From: Delphinapterus leucas
Lineage: Eukaryota; Chordata; Mammalia; Artiodactyla; Monodontidae
DNA length: 64,000 nucleotides
Direction of reading: 5' to 3'
NCBI RefSeq assembly: GCF_002288925.2
Contig: NW_022098062.1
Span: 9,346,605 to 9,410,604 of the forward strand
In this document: piece by piece, positions 11,411 to 23,300 of the stretch
Layout of the letters: each line of letters starts with the position of its first letter
Numbering within the stretch: the first letter of the stretch is position 1
The notes under the pieces: model-generated
Seen by the model: the letters and a program-made list of their open reading frames with translations, nothing else
Told to the model about the DNA's origin: nothing
Databases searched by the model: none
Made by a program: the position numbers and the translations under genes

Positions 11411-11679
11411 CCAGCCTAGGAAATGACAGTCAGCTTCCAGCTGAACAGGCTTGGAGGTCTCTGCCCTAAAGGTGTGCTGTGCTCATACATGAAAAGGCAG
11501 AGAAATCAGAGGGAGGAGGAATTTATAAATTTTCACCAATGCCCACTAAACACAAAGCTTGCCCAGAATAGAATCTATCTGCTTCCCCTCCACCTCGGTC
11601 TCTGCTTGAATACAGGTGATAAATTCTTTTGTTAAGAAAAAAATTGGTGGTTTAAGATTTTCAAAGTATCTGAGCCTCT

Positions 11680-12045
11680 TAGTCCATTCAGGCTGCTATA
11701 ACAAAAATACCATAGACAGGATGGCTTAAATAACAAATATTTATTTCTTATAGTTCTAGAAGCTAGGAAGTCCAAGATCAAGGTACCAACAGACTTGGTG
11801 TCTGGTGAGGGCCAGCTTCCTGGTTCACAGACAGCCAGCTTCTGGCTGTGCTCTCACATGACCAAAAAAGCAAGAGATCTCTCTGGGGTCTCTTTTATAA
11901 GGGCACTAATCCCATTCATGAGGGCTCTACCTTCATGACCTAATCCCCTCCCAAAGTCCCCACCTCCTAATACCATCAACTTGGGAGCTAGTATTTCAAC
12001 AAATAAATTTTGAGGGGATACAACGTTCAGTCCATAACAGCCTCT
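11680..12045 (+). repeat. Old interspersed repeat, family not assigned
   Basis: Recognisable mammalian-wide repeat beginning 'tccattcaggctgctataac' and containing 'tggtgtctggtgagggc'. A related but distinct copy lies at 49905-50345. I do not assign a family name from memory. Confidence 0.7.
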
Positions 12046-12528
12046 TAAGGCGAGTTCTTCCTAAGAAACAGTGTAGGGCCCCACAAAAATGAAGTTAAAA
12101 CCTGAACCCATGTGGAAATAAATGCCAGCTGTGTACAACAGATGTGACAATAGGCTAGAAGTTTAACATGCTCACCGCCACTCACAGGAAAGGGACTGGC
12201 TTTAACATAACTTACGAAAGTATAAACTCAAAAGTAGTAACTTAGAGTAGGATCCAGTGTCCAGAGCCTATATTCCCTGGGGACTTTTTTAAAAATAAGC
12301 TTTTTATTTTGGAAAAATTTTAGACTTACAGAAAGTTGTAAAGACAATACAGAAAGTCTCATTACTCTTCACCCAAATTTCTTGACTGTTAACTCACCTA
12401 ACTACGTTCATTTTTCAAAACAGAGAGATTAACAATGGCATAATTCTATGAACTAAATTCCAGACTTTATTTGGATTTTACCAGTTTCACCACAACGTTC
12501 TAACCTTGGGCCTTTTTAAAAAATGTTT

Positions 12529-12691
12529 GGGACTGGTTAAGACTCCACGCTCCCAATGCAGGGGGCCCGGGTGCGATCCCTAGTCAGGAAACTCGATCAC
12601 ACATGCCGCAACTAAGAGTTCGCATGCTACAACTAAGGAGCTGGCAAGCTGCAACTAAGACCCGGCACAACCAAATAAATAAATAAAATAT
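12529..12691 (+). mobile_element. Diverged tRNA-derived SINE
   Basis: Older relative of the CHR SINEs ('actggttaagactccacgct', 'gcgatccctagtcagg') with an AAATA-rich tail. Flanked by a direct repeat TTTTTAAAAAATGTTT (12513-12528; 12692-12708 with one extra A). Confidence 0.75.
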
Positions 12692-13639
12692 TTTTTAAAA
12701 AAATGTTTACAGCAAGGCACCAAAGGACCATATAGGCACTGCAGAGCCCAGGAAAACACTGGGTTCTAGTCCCAACTCTGCCACATGTTAACTATAGAAC
12801 CTTCAAGTTTATTTTGAGCTGTTTCCTCTCTAAAACTACCTTCCTCTCACAAATGCTGAGTCTAGACACAATTTAAGTTGACCCTTCATCTCTCTGCCTA
12901 AGCTCTCCTCTGACAGCCACTGACCAATTAGGAAAGAGATATTCCTAACTTGGTAGTGACTTCAGCTGAGACTCTCCAGGTAGAGAATGGAGTCCCTCTG
13001 GGATTTTCCACAAAATCCACAAAAGTCTCAAATGGTGGGGCGGGGGGGCGGGGCAGACAGCCTTTCTTCAGGATTGCAGCAGAGAGGATTGTTGTCTCAA
13101 CAACATCCACTTTTCCCCTCTTCCTGGGTGTGCATCACATTTCTCAAGTTCCTTTGCATTAAGGGGCAGCCATGCAACTAAGTTCTAGCTAACAGAATGT
13201 GAATGGCTGTGTGCCACTTCTAGAGTTGGCCCACAATATCTATCAAGCAACCCTCCAAGCTCTGCTCAGCTCACCAAAATGGCAATACCCAAAGCAACCC
13301 TGGAAGCCATGTTAATGTTGGCATCAGCCTGGTCCCTAAATGACTGCATGGAGTAGAGAATCCCCCTCCCTCTCACCCAATCTGAAACTACCCTGGACAT
13401 GAGTGAGGAGGGAGGAAAAAAACTTCTATTGTGGTAAGCCAGTCCATTTGGAGAATGTCATAGCAGTTTAGCCTACCCCAACTAATACAGGTACTAAATG
13501 TCAATTCCATTAGCGCAAGACCTTGCCTGGATGTGTGCTTAGAGCCCCAGGCACAAAGAACTGAGTGGATCACATGCCTGAGGTCAGGACACACTATCTC
13601 ACTCATCCATGCAAGGCCCCTCTTTTGTTTCCCTTTCCC

Positions 13640-14040
13640 TCCTTCATTCCGCATTCTAGTCCCATTCTGTTCCCTCCCTCAGACACTATTCTAGTAAGTT
13701 AAGGTGTAAATTCTCCTTAAAAAATACTTTGTGTTCAATTTACTTAGCTAATTTTTGCTATAAATTTCATTATTCCTTATTTTCCTCACTTGGAGTCTAT
13801 CATGTCCTAACAGCTTGCATCTGACTTTTTTATAATATTCCATCATATACATATACCACATTTCACTTATCAATTCCTTTAGAAACAGGCTTCTAAGCTG
13901 TTTTCAGATTCTCGCTACCCAAGATACATATAGATAAATATCCATATACGTAACTCCTTGTGGATCTGTGCAAGTTTCTCTGAAGGATAAAGCCAGGAGT
14001 GGAACTGCTTTGAGGTAGGGTATGTACAAACTTAATACAT
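13640..14040 (-). mobile_element. Old L1 ORF2 fragment
   Basis: Reverse-oriented L1 ORF2-like sequence, highly diverged. It probably belonged with the fragment at 16060-16740 before the L1 and SINE material at 14.1-16 kb arrived. Confidence 0.55.
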
Positions 14041-14234
14041 CAGTTATCTATTGCTGCATAACAAATTACTTAAAAACTCAGCAGCTTAAAACAATAACAC
14101 CCACAGAATGAAAGGAAATACTTGCAAATCATCTATCTAGTAAGAGACTTGTTACCAGAATATATAAAGAATTCTACATAACAGTGTATATGTGTGTATG
14201 TGTATGACAAATAACCCAACTGAAAAGTGAGCAG

Positions 14235-14435
14235 GGCTTCCCTGGTGGCGCAGTGGTTGAGAGTACACCTGCCGATGCAGGGGACACGGGTTCGTGCCCC
14301 GGTTCAGGAAGATCCCACATGCCGCGAAGCGGCTGGGCCCGTGAGCCGTGGCCACTGAGCCTGAGCGTCCAGAGCCTGTGCTCCGCAACGGGAGAGGCCA
14401 CCACAGTGAGAGGCCCACGTACCGCAAAAAAAAAA
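14235..14435 (+). mobile_element. CHR-type SINE, short form
   Basis: Full short form starting 'ggcttccctggtggcgcagt' with a poly-A tail, inserted into an L1 fragment that continues on both sides. Flanking bases (GTGAGCA, AGAGCAA) look like a worn target-site duplication. Confidence 0.9.
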
Positions 14436-15350
14436 GAGCAAAGAATTTGAATAAACATTTCTCCAAAGAAGATAAATAAAGATATTCAACAACATTAGGC
14501 ATTAGATAAATGCAAATCAAAATCACAATGACATACCACTTCACACCACTAGGATAGCCATAATCAAGAAGACAGATAATAACAAGTATTAGCGGGAGTT
14601 TCCTGGTGGTCCAGTGGTTAGGACTCAGCGCTTTCACTGCCGTGGCCCGGGTTCAATCCCTGGTCGAGGAACTAAGATCCCACAAGCTGCGTGGCATGGC
14701 CAAAAACAACAACAAAAACAAGTATCAGCAAGGATGTGGAGAAACTGGAACTCTCATACACTGCTTTGGAAGTTTGGTAGTTCCTCAAAAAGCAAAACAT
14801 GGAGTTAACCATATGAGTCAGCAATTCTACTCCAAGAAAAATGAAAACATAAGTCCATACAAAAACTTGTACATGAATGTTCATTGCAGCATTAGTCACA
14901 ATAGCCAAAAAGTGGAAACAACTCAAATATCAACACATGCATGGATAGATAAAATGTGGTATATCCACAGAAGGGAATACTATTCAGCCATTAAAGGGAA
15001 TGTGGTACTGATACATACTACAACACGGATGAACCTTGAAAACACTACGCTAAGTGAGAAGAGCTAGATACAAAAGGCCATGTATTGTATGATAGTCCCA
15101 TTCACATATTATATGAAATGTCTAGAACAGGCAAATCTACAGCAACAGAAGGATTAGCAGTTGCCTAGGGCTAGGGGAGCTGGGGACAAGTGAAGAGTGG
15201 CTGCTGATGGATACAAAACTCCCTGTATCCAAAATATTTTTAAATGAATTGTGGTGAAGGTTATACAACTCTGTGATATGCTAAAAACTACTGAACTGTA
15301 CACGTTAAATGGGTAAACAGTATAGTATGTGAATTATATCTCAAGCTGTT
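14436..15350 (+). mobile_element. L1 3'-end fragment
   Basis: ORF2 C-terminal region and 3' untranslated part of an L1, recognisable from 'aataaacatttctccaaaga' through 'ggaatactattcagccatta' to an A-rich end near 15350. Broken by many stops and by a nested SINE at 14594-14716. Confidence 0.85.
14594..14716 (+). mobile_element. tRNA-derived SINE nested in L1
   Basis: Short tRNA-like SINE ('ttcctggtggtccagtggtt') with an A-rich tail, inside the L1 fragment. It is flanked by AACAAGTATTAGC (14581) and AACAAGTATCAGC (14717), a clear target-site duplication. Confidence 0.88.
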
Positions 15351-15839
15351 AAAAAATAAACACCTCCTCTTATCTCAATTTCTTTGTGTCAAGAATTTGG
15401 AGCTGGGTGATTCTGGCTCAGGATCTCTCATGAGGTTGCAGCCATGTTGTTGATCAGGGCTGCACACATCTAAAGGCTTGAATGGAGCTAAAAGGATCCA
15501 CTTCCAAGGTAGTTCACTCACAGGGCTGATAAACTGGTGTGTCTACTGGTGAGAGGCCTCAGTCCCTCTCCACATGGGCCTCTCCAGAGGACCACTTGAG
15601 TGTCCTCATGACATAGTAGCGGGCTTCTTCCACAGCAAGTAATTCAAGAGAATACAAGGAAGATGCTTCAATGTCTTTTATGACTCAGCCTCAGAAGTCA
15701 CACATTTCCAGTACATCCTACCGGTTACACAGGTCAGCCCTATTCACTGTAGGAGGGGACTACACAAGGGCTTAAATACCAGGAGTCAGGGATCATTTGG
15801 GGCCACACTGGAAGCTGGCTATCAACACTTGATGATTAG

Positions 15840-16050
15840 GAAGACAATGATAACAACAGCTAATAATTTTGTGACATGTACTATGTGCCTGGCACTGTTC
15901 TAGGCTCACAATAAACCTGTGAGGTGGGTAATATTATCTCCATTTCAAAGATGAAGAAACTAAAACACAGAGAAGTTAAGTGGCTTATCAAGGTCACAAA
16001 GTAAAAGACATACCTGAGATTCAAACTCAGACAATATTCTCTCAAAAATT
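15840..16050. repeat. MIR SINE
   Basis: Contains 'ctatgtgcctggcactgttc', 'ccatttcaaagatgaagaaac' and 'acacagagaagttaag', the standard MIR blocks. Confidence 0.8.
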
Positions 16051-16059
16051 CTGCAATAC

Positions 16060-16740
16060 CACATCCCAGATATTACTTATTTTCAATTAAGTTTTGCCCA
16101 TTTGTTCTCCAGAATGGATGCACCAGTTGAAACTTCCCATGACTTTTCATTCCCCATGAGAATTCAGTCTCTTCCTTATTTTTGCTAATAGATACAAAGT
16201 AGAAACTCATTAATGTTTTGATCTCTATTTCTCTAATTACTAGTAGTAATATACTTATTACCCATTCTGGTTTTCCCTTTAGATTTTACATATTCATATT
16301 CTTTGCCTATTTTTATTTTGTGTTTTGTATTTCTTTCCAATTTGCAGTAGTTCCTTCTACATTCAATCTCTTATAAATGTAATCCTTTATCAGTTTTAGA
16401 CATTGGAAATATGTTCTCCTAATCTATACCCATTTTTAACTTTGACTATGGGGTGCTTTGTTGACTAGAAATCTTTAATTATGATGTAGGCAAAGCTATC
16501 AAACCTTACAGATTGTGATTTGGAGATCTAATTTAACAAATTTATCCTCACCCCAAGGTCACAAAGACATTCCCCATTTTTTCTAATTGGCTGTAGCATT
16601 TTACCTTTCATTTAGGTAAAATCACTTTGGGATTTGTCTTTGCCTTATGTGGTTTAAGGCAGGGATCCAACTTTATTTTTGTCCATATAATAAGTCAATT
16701 TTCCGAGCACCATTATCTATCTCTTCCCCACTAATTTGTG
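16060..16740 (-). mobile_element. Old L1 ORF2 fragment
   Basis: Reverse-oriented, diverged L1 ORF2 sequence, including the antisense of the block that reads 'gggatccaactttatttttg' here. No intact frame. Confidence 0.6.
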
Positions 16741-16987
16741 ACACTACCTTTACCAGACACCATGTCTCCAAACTGCCATGTCTATTCCTAAGTCTAGTTT
16801 AGCAATAATTCTTATTTTCTAAGAGGAAAGAGCTATCACTGTGAAAGTTTTTACTCATCCTGCTTCCTAGATGAATGAAAAATCCAACTATCACCCTCCA
16901 AGATCCCTGGGGTTCAACATTAGCTTGTATTCTTCCCCAAAACACAATATCCGTTTAAGAAAATTATTTAAAAAAAATAAATGTGTG

Positions 16988-16993
16988 TTTATT
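16988..16993 (-). terminator. BUD13: BUD13 polyadenylation signal
   Basis: AATAAA on the minus strand, 283 nt after the BUD13 stop codon. It is followed by A/T-rich sequence, so cleavage would fall near 16965-16975. Confidence 0.75.
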
Positions 16994-17275
16994 AAAAAGG
17001 GAAAACCCTAACCAAGAACAAACCCTGGGACACAGAGAAATCAACGCTTCCTCTGAAAGCCAGCAATAGGCAGTGTCGGCACACCTGAGAAGTACAGGTC
17101 CTTCAGTCCAAACATTACGTCTCAAATATTCTTCTGTAGTCAAAACTGGCATCCAACAAGTCGCCGGTCTGTGTGGGCCCCGATTATGAGCACAGATGAC
17201 TGTTGCAGCTGGACGTCTGTCCACCCAGTGTCCACCACCACAACCCACAGCCACCCCCACTGCCTCAGAAAAGTT

Positions 17276-17369
17276 TTACATATCCTCAACACTCCACTTG
17301 TAGGCAAGTTCCTCCACCGCCTTCTTGCTGGCAAGCCTGGCAAAGCGCTTCTGTTCAAATCCATTGGAT
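17276..17369 (-). CDS. BUD13: BUD13 coding exon 10 (C-terminus)
   Basis: Minus-strand exon after acceptor TGATTGCAG. Encodes [20 protein letters not shown] and ends [11 protein letters not shown] at 17276-17278. The 3' UTR continues to about 16970. Confidence 0.96.
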
Positions 17370-20300
17370 CTGCAATCAAGAAATACTAATCAGCCAGAAT
17401 CCTGAACTGAACATTTATTTTTGAAAAAGAGTTCACAATCTAATGAGCAAAAAGGAGAGTAAAGGCAATCATGTGGAAATATTTAAGACATAAGCAACAG
17501 AATCAGAAAGACAGAATAATCCACCCTCTTGTTAGTCCTTGTTCAGTTCTTTCTCAAACTCTTTTGACAACTGTTTCAAACATTTACCGCTCTCTAAAGG
17601 CCCAACTCACTCTCAGCTGATGTCTACGTATTACACTTTATCCATTCATTACACAAACAATTAGTGAATTCTTATTATATACTAGGCACTGCGTCATGAA
17701 AATGAGTATAACACAGCGCCTATCCTGATAAACTCACAGACTAGTGGAGGAGATTGACATTTAAGCAAATAATTAAAACAAAAAGCATAGATTATGGTAG
17801 AAATACGCATTGGGTATCATGGAAGCAGAGTGGGGATCTTACTCAGCTTGGGAGGGGGATGGACAAGAATAGTCAGCAAAGCCTTCGTGAAGGGGGCCCC
17901 TATGCTAAGTCTGAAAAGAAAGAGTTAACCAGAGGGCCAGAAGGGTCAGGAGGGCATTTCAGCACAGAGCATAGCACGAGCAACAACAGCAAAGGCACAA
18001 AAGTAAGAAACAGCATGGCACATGCAGGGAACCAAAGGCAAACTGGTATGGCTGGAGCCTCAAATATGAAAAGAGAGTAGCACGAGACAAAGTTAGAAAG
18101 CTAGGTAGAGGGCAAATCACAATGAGCTCTGTAAGCCATAGTATAAAGCTTAGATTTCACCTAGTAAGGATAAATTTATTTTTCTTAATTTTTATTGAAG
18201 TATAGTTGATTTACAATGTTGTGTTAGTTTCAGGTGTACAGCAAAGTGAATCAGTTATACATATACACATATCCACTTTTTTTTTACATTCTTTTCCCAC
18301 GTAGGCCATTACAGAGTATTGAGTAGAGCTCCTTGTGAAGGATAAATTTAAAGTGGGAGCATAAACTGCATTTCAAAGAGATCACTCTGGAGGAGACTGA
18401 AGGCAGGAAAGTTACGGCAATGGTCCAGGCAGCAGGTGATGAAAGTAATGATGAAGAAGAGGGACAGAAAGACAGAAAACACAGTAGGACCTAGTGACTG
18501 ATCAGTTATATAAGAGCAAAGGAGGAAGAGGTAAGTTTGACTCATGGGTTAATAATTTTAGTGACTAGATGAATGAGGCTGCCATTAACCAGGACAGAAC
18601 ACAAGAGCAGGAGCACGCTTAGAGTGGGGAAGGCTGATGAGTTCAGTTTTGAGTATGTTTGCATTTAAGATGCCTCAAGCACATATCAACAGAGGAATCC
18701 AATGCACAGCCAGATACTCCAGACTGAGGTGCAAATACAGATTTGGGAATCATGTCCATACAGCTGGTAAGTGAAGGTGTACTAGACTAGATTCAGCCAA
18801 GAGAGCACATGGAGTGAGGACAGCTAAGGGTTACAGATGGAGCCCTGAGAAACATTTAAGCAGGGGGCACAGAGGAACAGAAGTTCATAAAGGTGGCCGA
18901 GATGAAATGATAAGAGAAAATAACCAGAAGTAGGGTGTCATGGAAGTCACTACAGGGGTGAATTTCAAGGAGTGGCCCTCAACTCCCTTCTAATACCATG
19001 CACTTCGTCTTCTTATATAAACTTCTTGAAAGAGTCTTTATTCACTGTCTACTTCCTTATTTTTCATTCACTCATTGACACATTAGAACCTGGCTTTTGT
19101 TTCACTATGCTATGGAGTTAACGCTCTCTCAAGTCATTACTGATCTTCCTTATTGCCAAACCCAGTGCTTTCTCCCTCTCACCTGATCAGTCACTAGGTC
19201 CTGCCATCTTATCACTTAACCAATTTCCCACTTCCTCCTCTCTCCATTCGTACTACTACTGTCATGGTTCAGACCTCCATCATCTTTAGCCTATCTACTG
19301 CAACAACCTTGTATCTTGTCTCTCTACTTCCAAATGTGTGCCTTGCAAATGCTTCGTGCGACTGCTACAATGCATCACCTATCTAGAACGTAGAGCTACT
19401 GTTAATCCACCAGTGGCTCCCCTCTGCCTCTAAGGTGAACACCAAGCTCCTCAGAAATGTTTCCAAGTCCTTCAGTGACCAGGCCCCTGCTTACCTTTCC
19501 AGCCCATCTCACACAACTCCATTTCACACTTACTGCTATCCAACATCAAACTGCTTATAACAGGCCCCCACCCCACCAAACACTAGGATGTTCCGTATCC
19601 TTATGACCTTGCAATACAGGATGCTCTTCCTTAAATATACTTCCTTTCCTTCTTATCTTGGTTAATGACATCCCTTAAGACTTAGCTCATGTATCACCTC
19701 CTCTAGGAAGCATGCATTCCCTGACCAGTCTCCCAAGGCTGAATCTAACTACTCTTCCTCTGTGCTCCCAAGGCACCTTGAAAATCCTCTATAGTAATAC
19801 TTAGCAAGTAGCACTGAAATTATTTACTTGTCTGTCTTCTCCTCTAGATAGAAAGTGAGTTGCTGTGCTCAAGGACCGTCTCTCACTAACTGTGAGACCC
19901 TGGCACCTAGTACATAGCTGCTTAAAATTATAATACATATGCTAAGTGCTACTGAACTGACTGGGATGACAGGCTTCCCTCTTTCCTAAGGCCTTCCCTA
20001 AGGGATCAGTTGGGTGAGTAGTGAAAGGGTGAGGAAGAAGGTAAGCTTATTATGAATGGCACCATCTCCAACCTTAGAAGCATGCATGGTGTTCTAGAGC
20101 ACAAGGAAACCGCTGCTTCTTGTTTTGGGGAATAAGTACTTAAGAGAATCAACACTAATATGATCAAACAGACAAAAGGTCCTATGAATAACAAACCAAA
20201 CCCTAAACAGAATCAAAAAAACAAACTGCAAGAGAACACACAGTGGAAAGAGATTTAGACCAAAGAATCAGATGCCCAAGGTCTAATTCCAGCTTTATCA

Positions 20301-23300
20301 GGTGAGCTGAAAGACTATAAGTTGTTAAATTTATCGGGGCCTCTGTTTCTCTTTTAAATAATGTAAGTTAGTTTAATTGACCTTATGGGTTTTTCTAACT
20401 GTAACATACTATAGATCTGTTTTAGAAATATCCACTTGCCAAAAACAGACAAAAGCAGAAAAGGCAATGAAAGACTAAATAATCAGAAAGAAAGCAAGGA
20501 TGAGAAAGGGAACTAAAAGGAAAAATCTAGGAGAAAAGAAGAATGAGAAGTGTAGGAAAACTACTGGGAGAGATGGAGACAAATTATACCAGTTAAAAAC
20601 CAGGTCAGGGAGAGTTCTGTTTTGGGTCCAGAAATTTGAAAAAAAAATAGAAAAAAGAAAAAAAGAATGAACTCAGTGTAGCAGGAGTATCTTTACGGTT
20701 GTGGCTATAAAAAGATCTACTTCTGGCTATACAGCAAATTAGTATTCTGAAAAACCCTCCTGTTACCAAAAAGCCGATATACAGTGTGCTGCAAACGAAA
20801 GCAGGAAAGGAGCCTGAAACCACAGCCACCCTGAGGATACCTGCCAATATCAGGAACTAGAGCTCTGGATTTAGATGGCAGCTTAAAGGACAGAAGATAA
20901 TGACTTAGGCCCATATAAAGCAGAGTGGTAGATTCCAGTCATGGCAGAGAACTCGTGCAAACTAACCTACACTCAGAAAACAATTATAAAATCTGGACAA
21001 AATATAAAGATACGAGTATCTGAAAGTATTTGAAGGCATGAGACAGTGACCAAAAGCAGACAAAACTTGGGTGGGAGTCTGGGTGTCAGAAGAGATTTGT
21101 GAGGCTTTTTGCCAGAGGGCACTTCCCAAACTGCACAGCTCATGGAGGCAGAAAGCCACAGGCTTACTGGCTTAAGGTGTCAGTGCAGAGTGAGCAGAGC
21201 AGCTGGAAAATCAGGGAAGAAATACTGAAAGGGAGGGAGCTTCAAAAGGGATGAACTCCAAAATCTACATACAAACTGCGCCCAAATCTTTGGCTAACTG
21301 CTAAACTGTGCTTGTGCAGGGGAAATCCCCTTGGGCCCCATGAAAAACCAGCAGCTAGAAACTGAAAGAACTGAGCAGAAATTTTAGCTGCTGCCCACTG
21401 CAAAGAAGTTAGAGTTTGGAGTTAAAACACAGTCAAGTTAACTGTCTGCTGGAATAAAAATCAACACACTTCAAGGACTTCCCTGGTGGCGCAGTGGTTA
21501 AGAATCCACCTGCCAAAGCAGGGGACACAGGTTTCGAGCCCTGGTCCGGGAAGATCCCACATGCCGTGGAGCAACTGAGCCCATGTGCCACAACTACTGA
21601 GCCTGCGCTCTAGAGCCCACAAGGCACAAGTACGGAGCCCGTGTGCCACTACTGAAGCCCGCGCGCCTAGAGCCCGTGCTCTGCAACGAGAGAAGCCACC
21701 ACAATGAGAAGCCCGCGCACCACAATGAAGAGCAGCCCCGCTCACTGCAACTACAGAAAGCCCATGCGAGGCAACGAAGACCCAACGTAGCCCAAAATAA
21801 ATTAAATAAATAATTAAAATAAATTAATTAATAAACAAAATTAAAAATAAGATGGTTACACCATCTTATTAAAAAAATCAACACACTTCAAAGGAATATA
21901 AAAGAATTCAAAGTCTCTGCAATGTACCATTCATAATGTCCAGTATAACATTTTTAAGACCAGACATGTAAAGAAACAGTAAAATGTGATGAAACTCAAG
22001 AAAAAACTATGAATAGAAACCAATCTTGAGATAACCCAAATGCTCCAATGAGCAGACAGGAATTCAAAGCACCAATTATAAATATTCTCAAGGGAAAAAA
22101 ATGACACATAATGAATGAATAGGTAGGAAATCTCAGCAGAGAAATATGTCAAATGGAAATTCTAGAGTTGAAAATATAATAAACTAGCTGAGGACTTCCT
22201 TGGTGGCACAGTGGTTATACTATAAAAATATAATAAACTAGCTGAGGGACTTCACTGATGGCACAGTGGTGCCCGCCAATGCAGGGGACACGGGTTCGAG
22301 CCCTGGTCTGGGAGGATCCCACGTGCCACAGAGCAACCAAGCCCATGTGCCACAACAACTGAGCTTGCACTCTAGAACCCATGAGCCACAACTACTGAGC
22401 CCACGTGCCACAACTACTGAAGCCCACGTGCCTAGAGTCCGTGTTCTGCTACAAGAGAAGCCACTGCAATGAGAAGCCCATGCACTGCAATAAAGAGTAG
22501 CCCCTGCTCGTCACAACTAGAGAAAGCCCACGTGCAGCAAAGAAGACCCAACGCAGCTAAAAATAACTAATAAATATATTTAAACTAGCTGAAACAAAAA
22601 ATTCAGTGTATGAGCCTAATAGGCTAGAGATGGCAGAAGAGTCAATGAACTTGAAATCAGATCAAAAGAAATTATCCCACCTTAGGAACAGAGAGAAAAA
22701 TAATGATAGAAAAATGAACAGGACTTCAGAGATCTGTGGGATAATATCAAGTAGTGGAAATAGTGTAATTGGAGAAGGAAAAGTGGTTTAAAAAAAAAGG
22801 AATTGAACAAAAAACAGCCAAATACCTCCCAAATGTGAAAAACATGAACTCATAAATCCAAAAAGCTCAACAAACTCAAAAAAGGATAAATACAAAGAAA
22901 ACCACACCTAGGTACACCATAGTCAAACTGCTGAAAACCAAAGACCAGAAGGAAATCTTGAAAGCTGCCAGCAAATATATTATAATGCGTATATGTTGGG
23001 GTTAGGGGGTGAGACAATGAAACAAATGAAATCTGAGGGTTGACTTCTAATTGGAAACAATGGAGGCCAGAAAGTGATGAAAAGTCTTTAAAGGGCTGAC
23101 AGAGCTGTCATAGAAGTCTGGTACTGTCAATCCTGAGTCCTCTGTGTTGGTTTGAAACCTCAGGAGTTCCCTGGGTAAAATCTGAAATTGGCCCCCATAC
23201 ACGGAGGACAACGAGAGACCAAAGAAAGAGGCAGATCACTCCAGATTGGCAGGTGGCAGGTTTAATAAGCAAGGGAACTTACATACAAGGTTTGTCTTGG

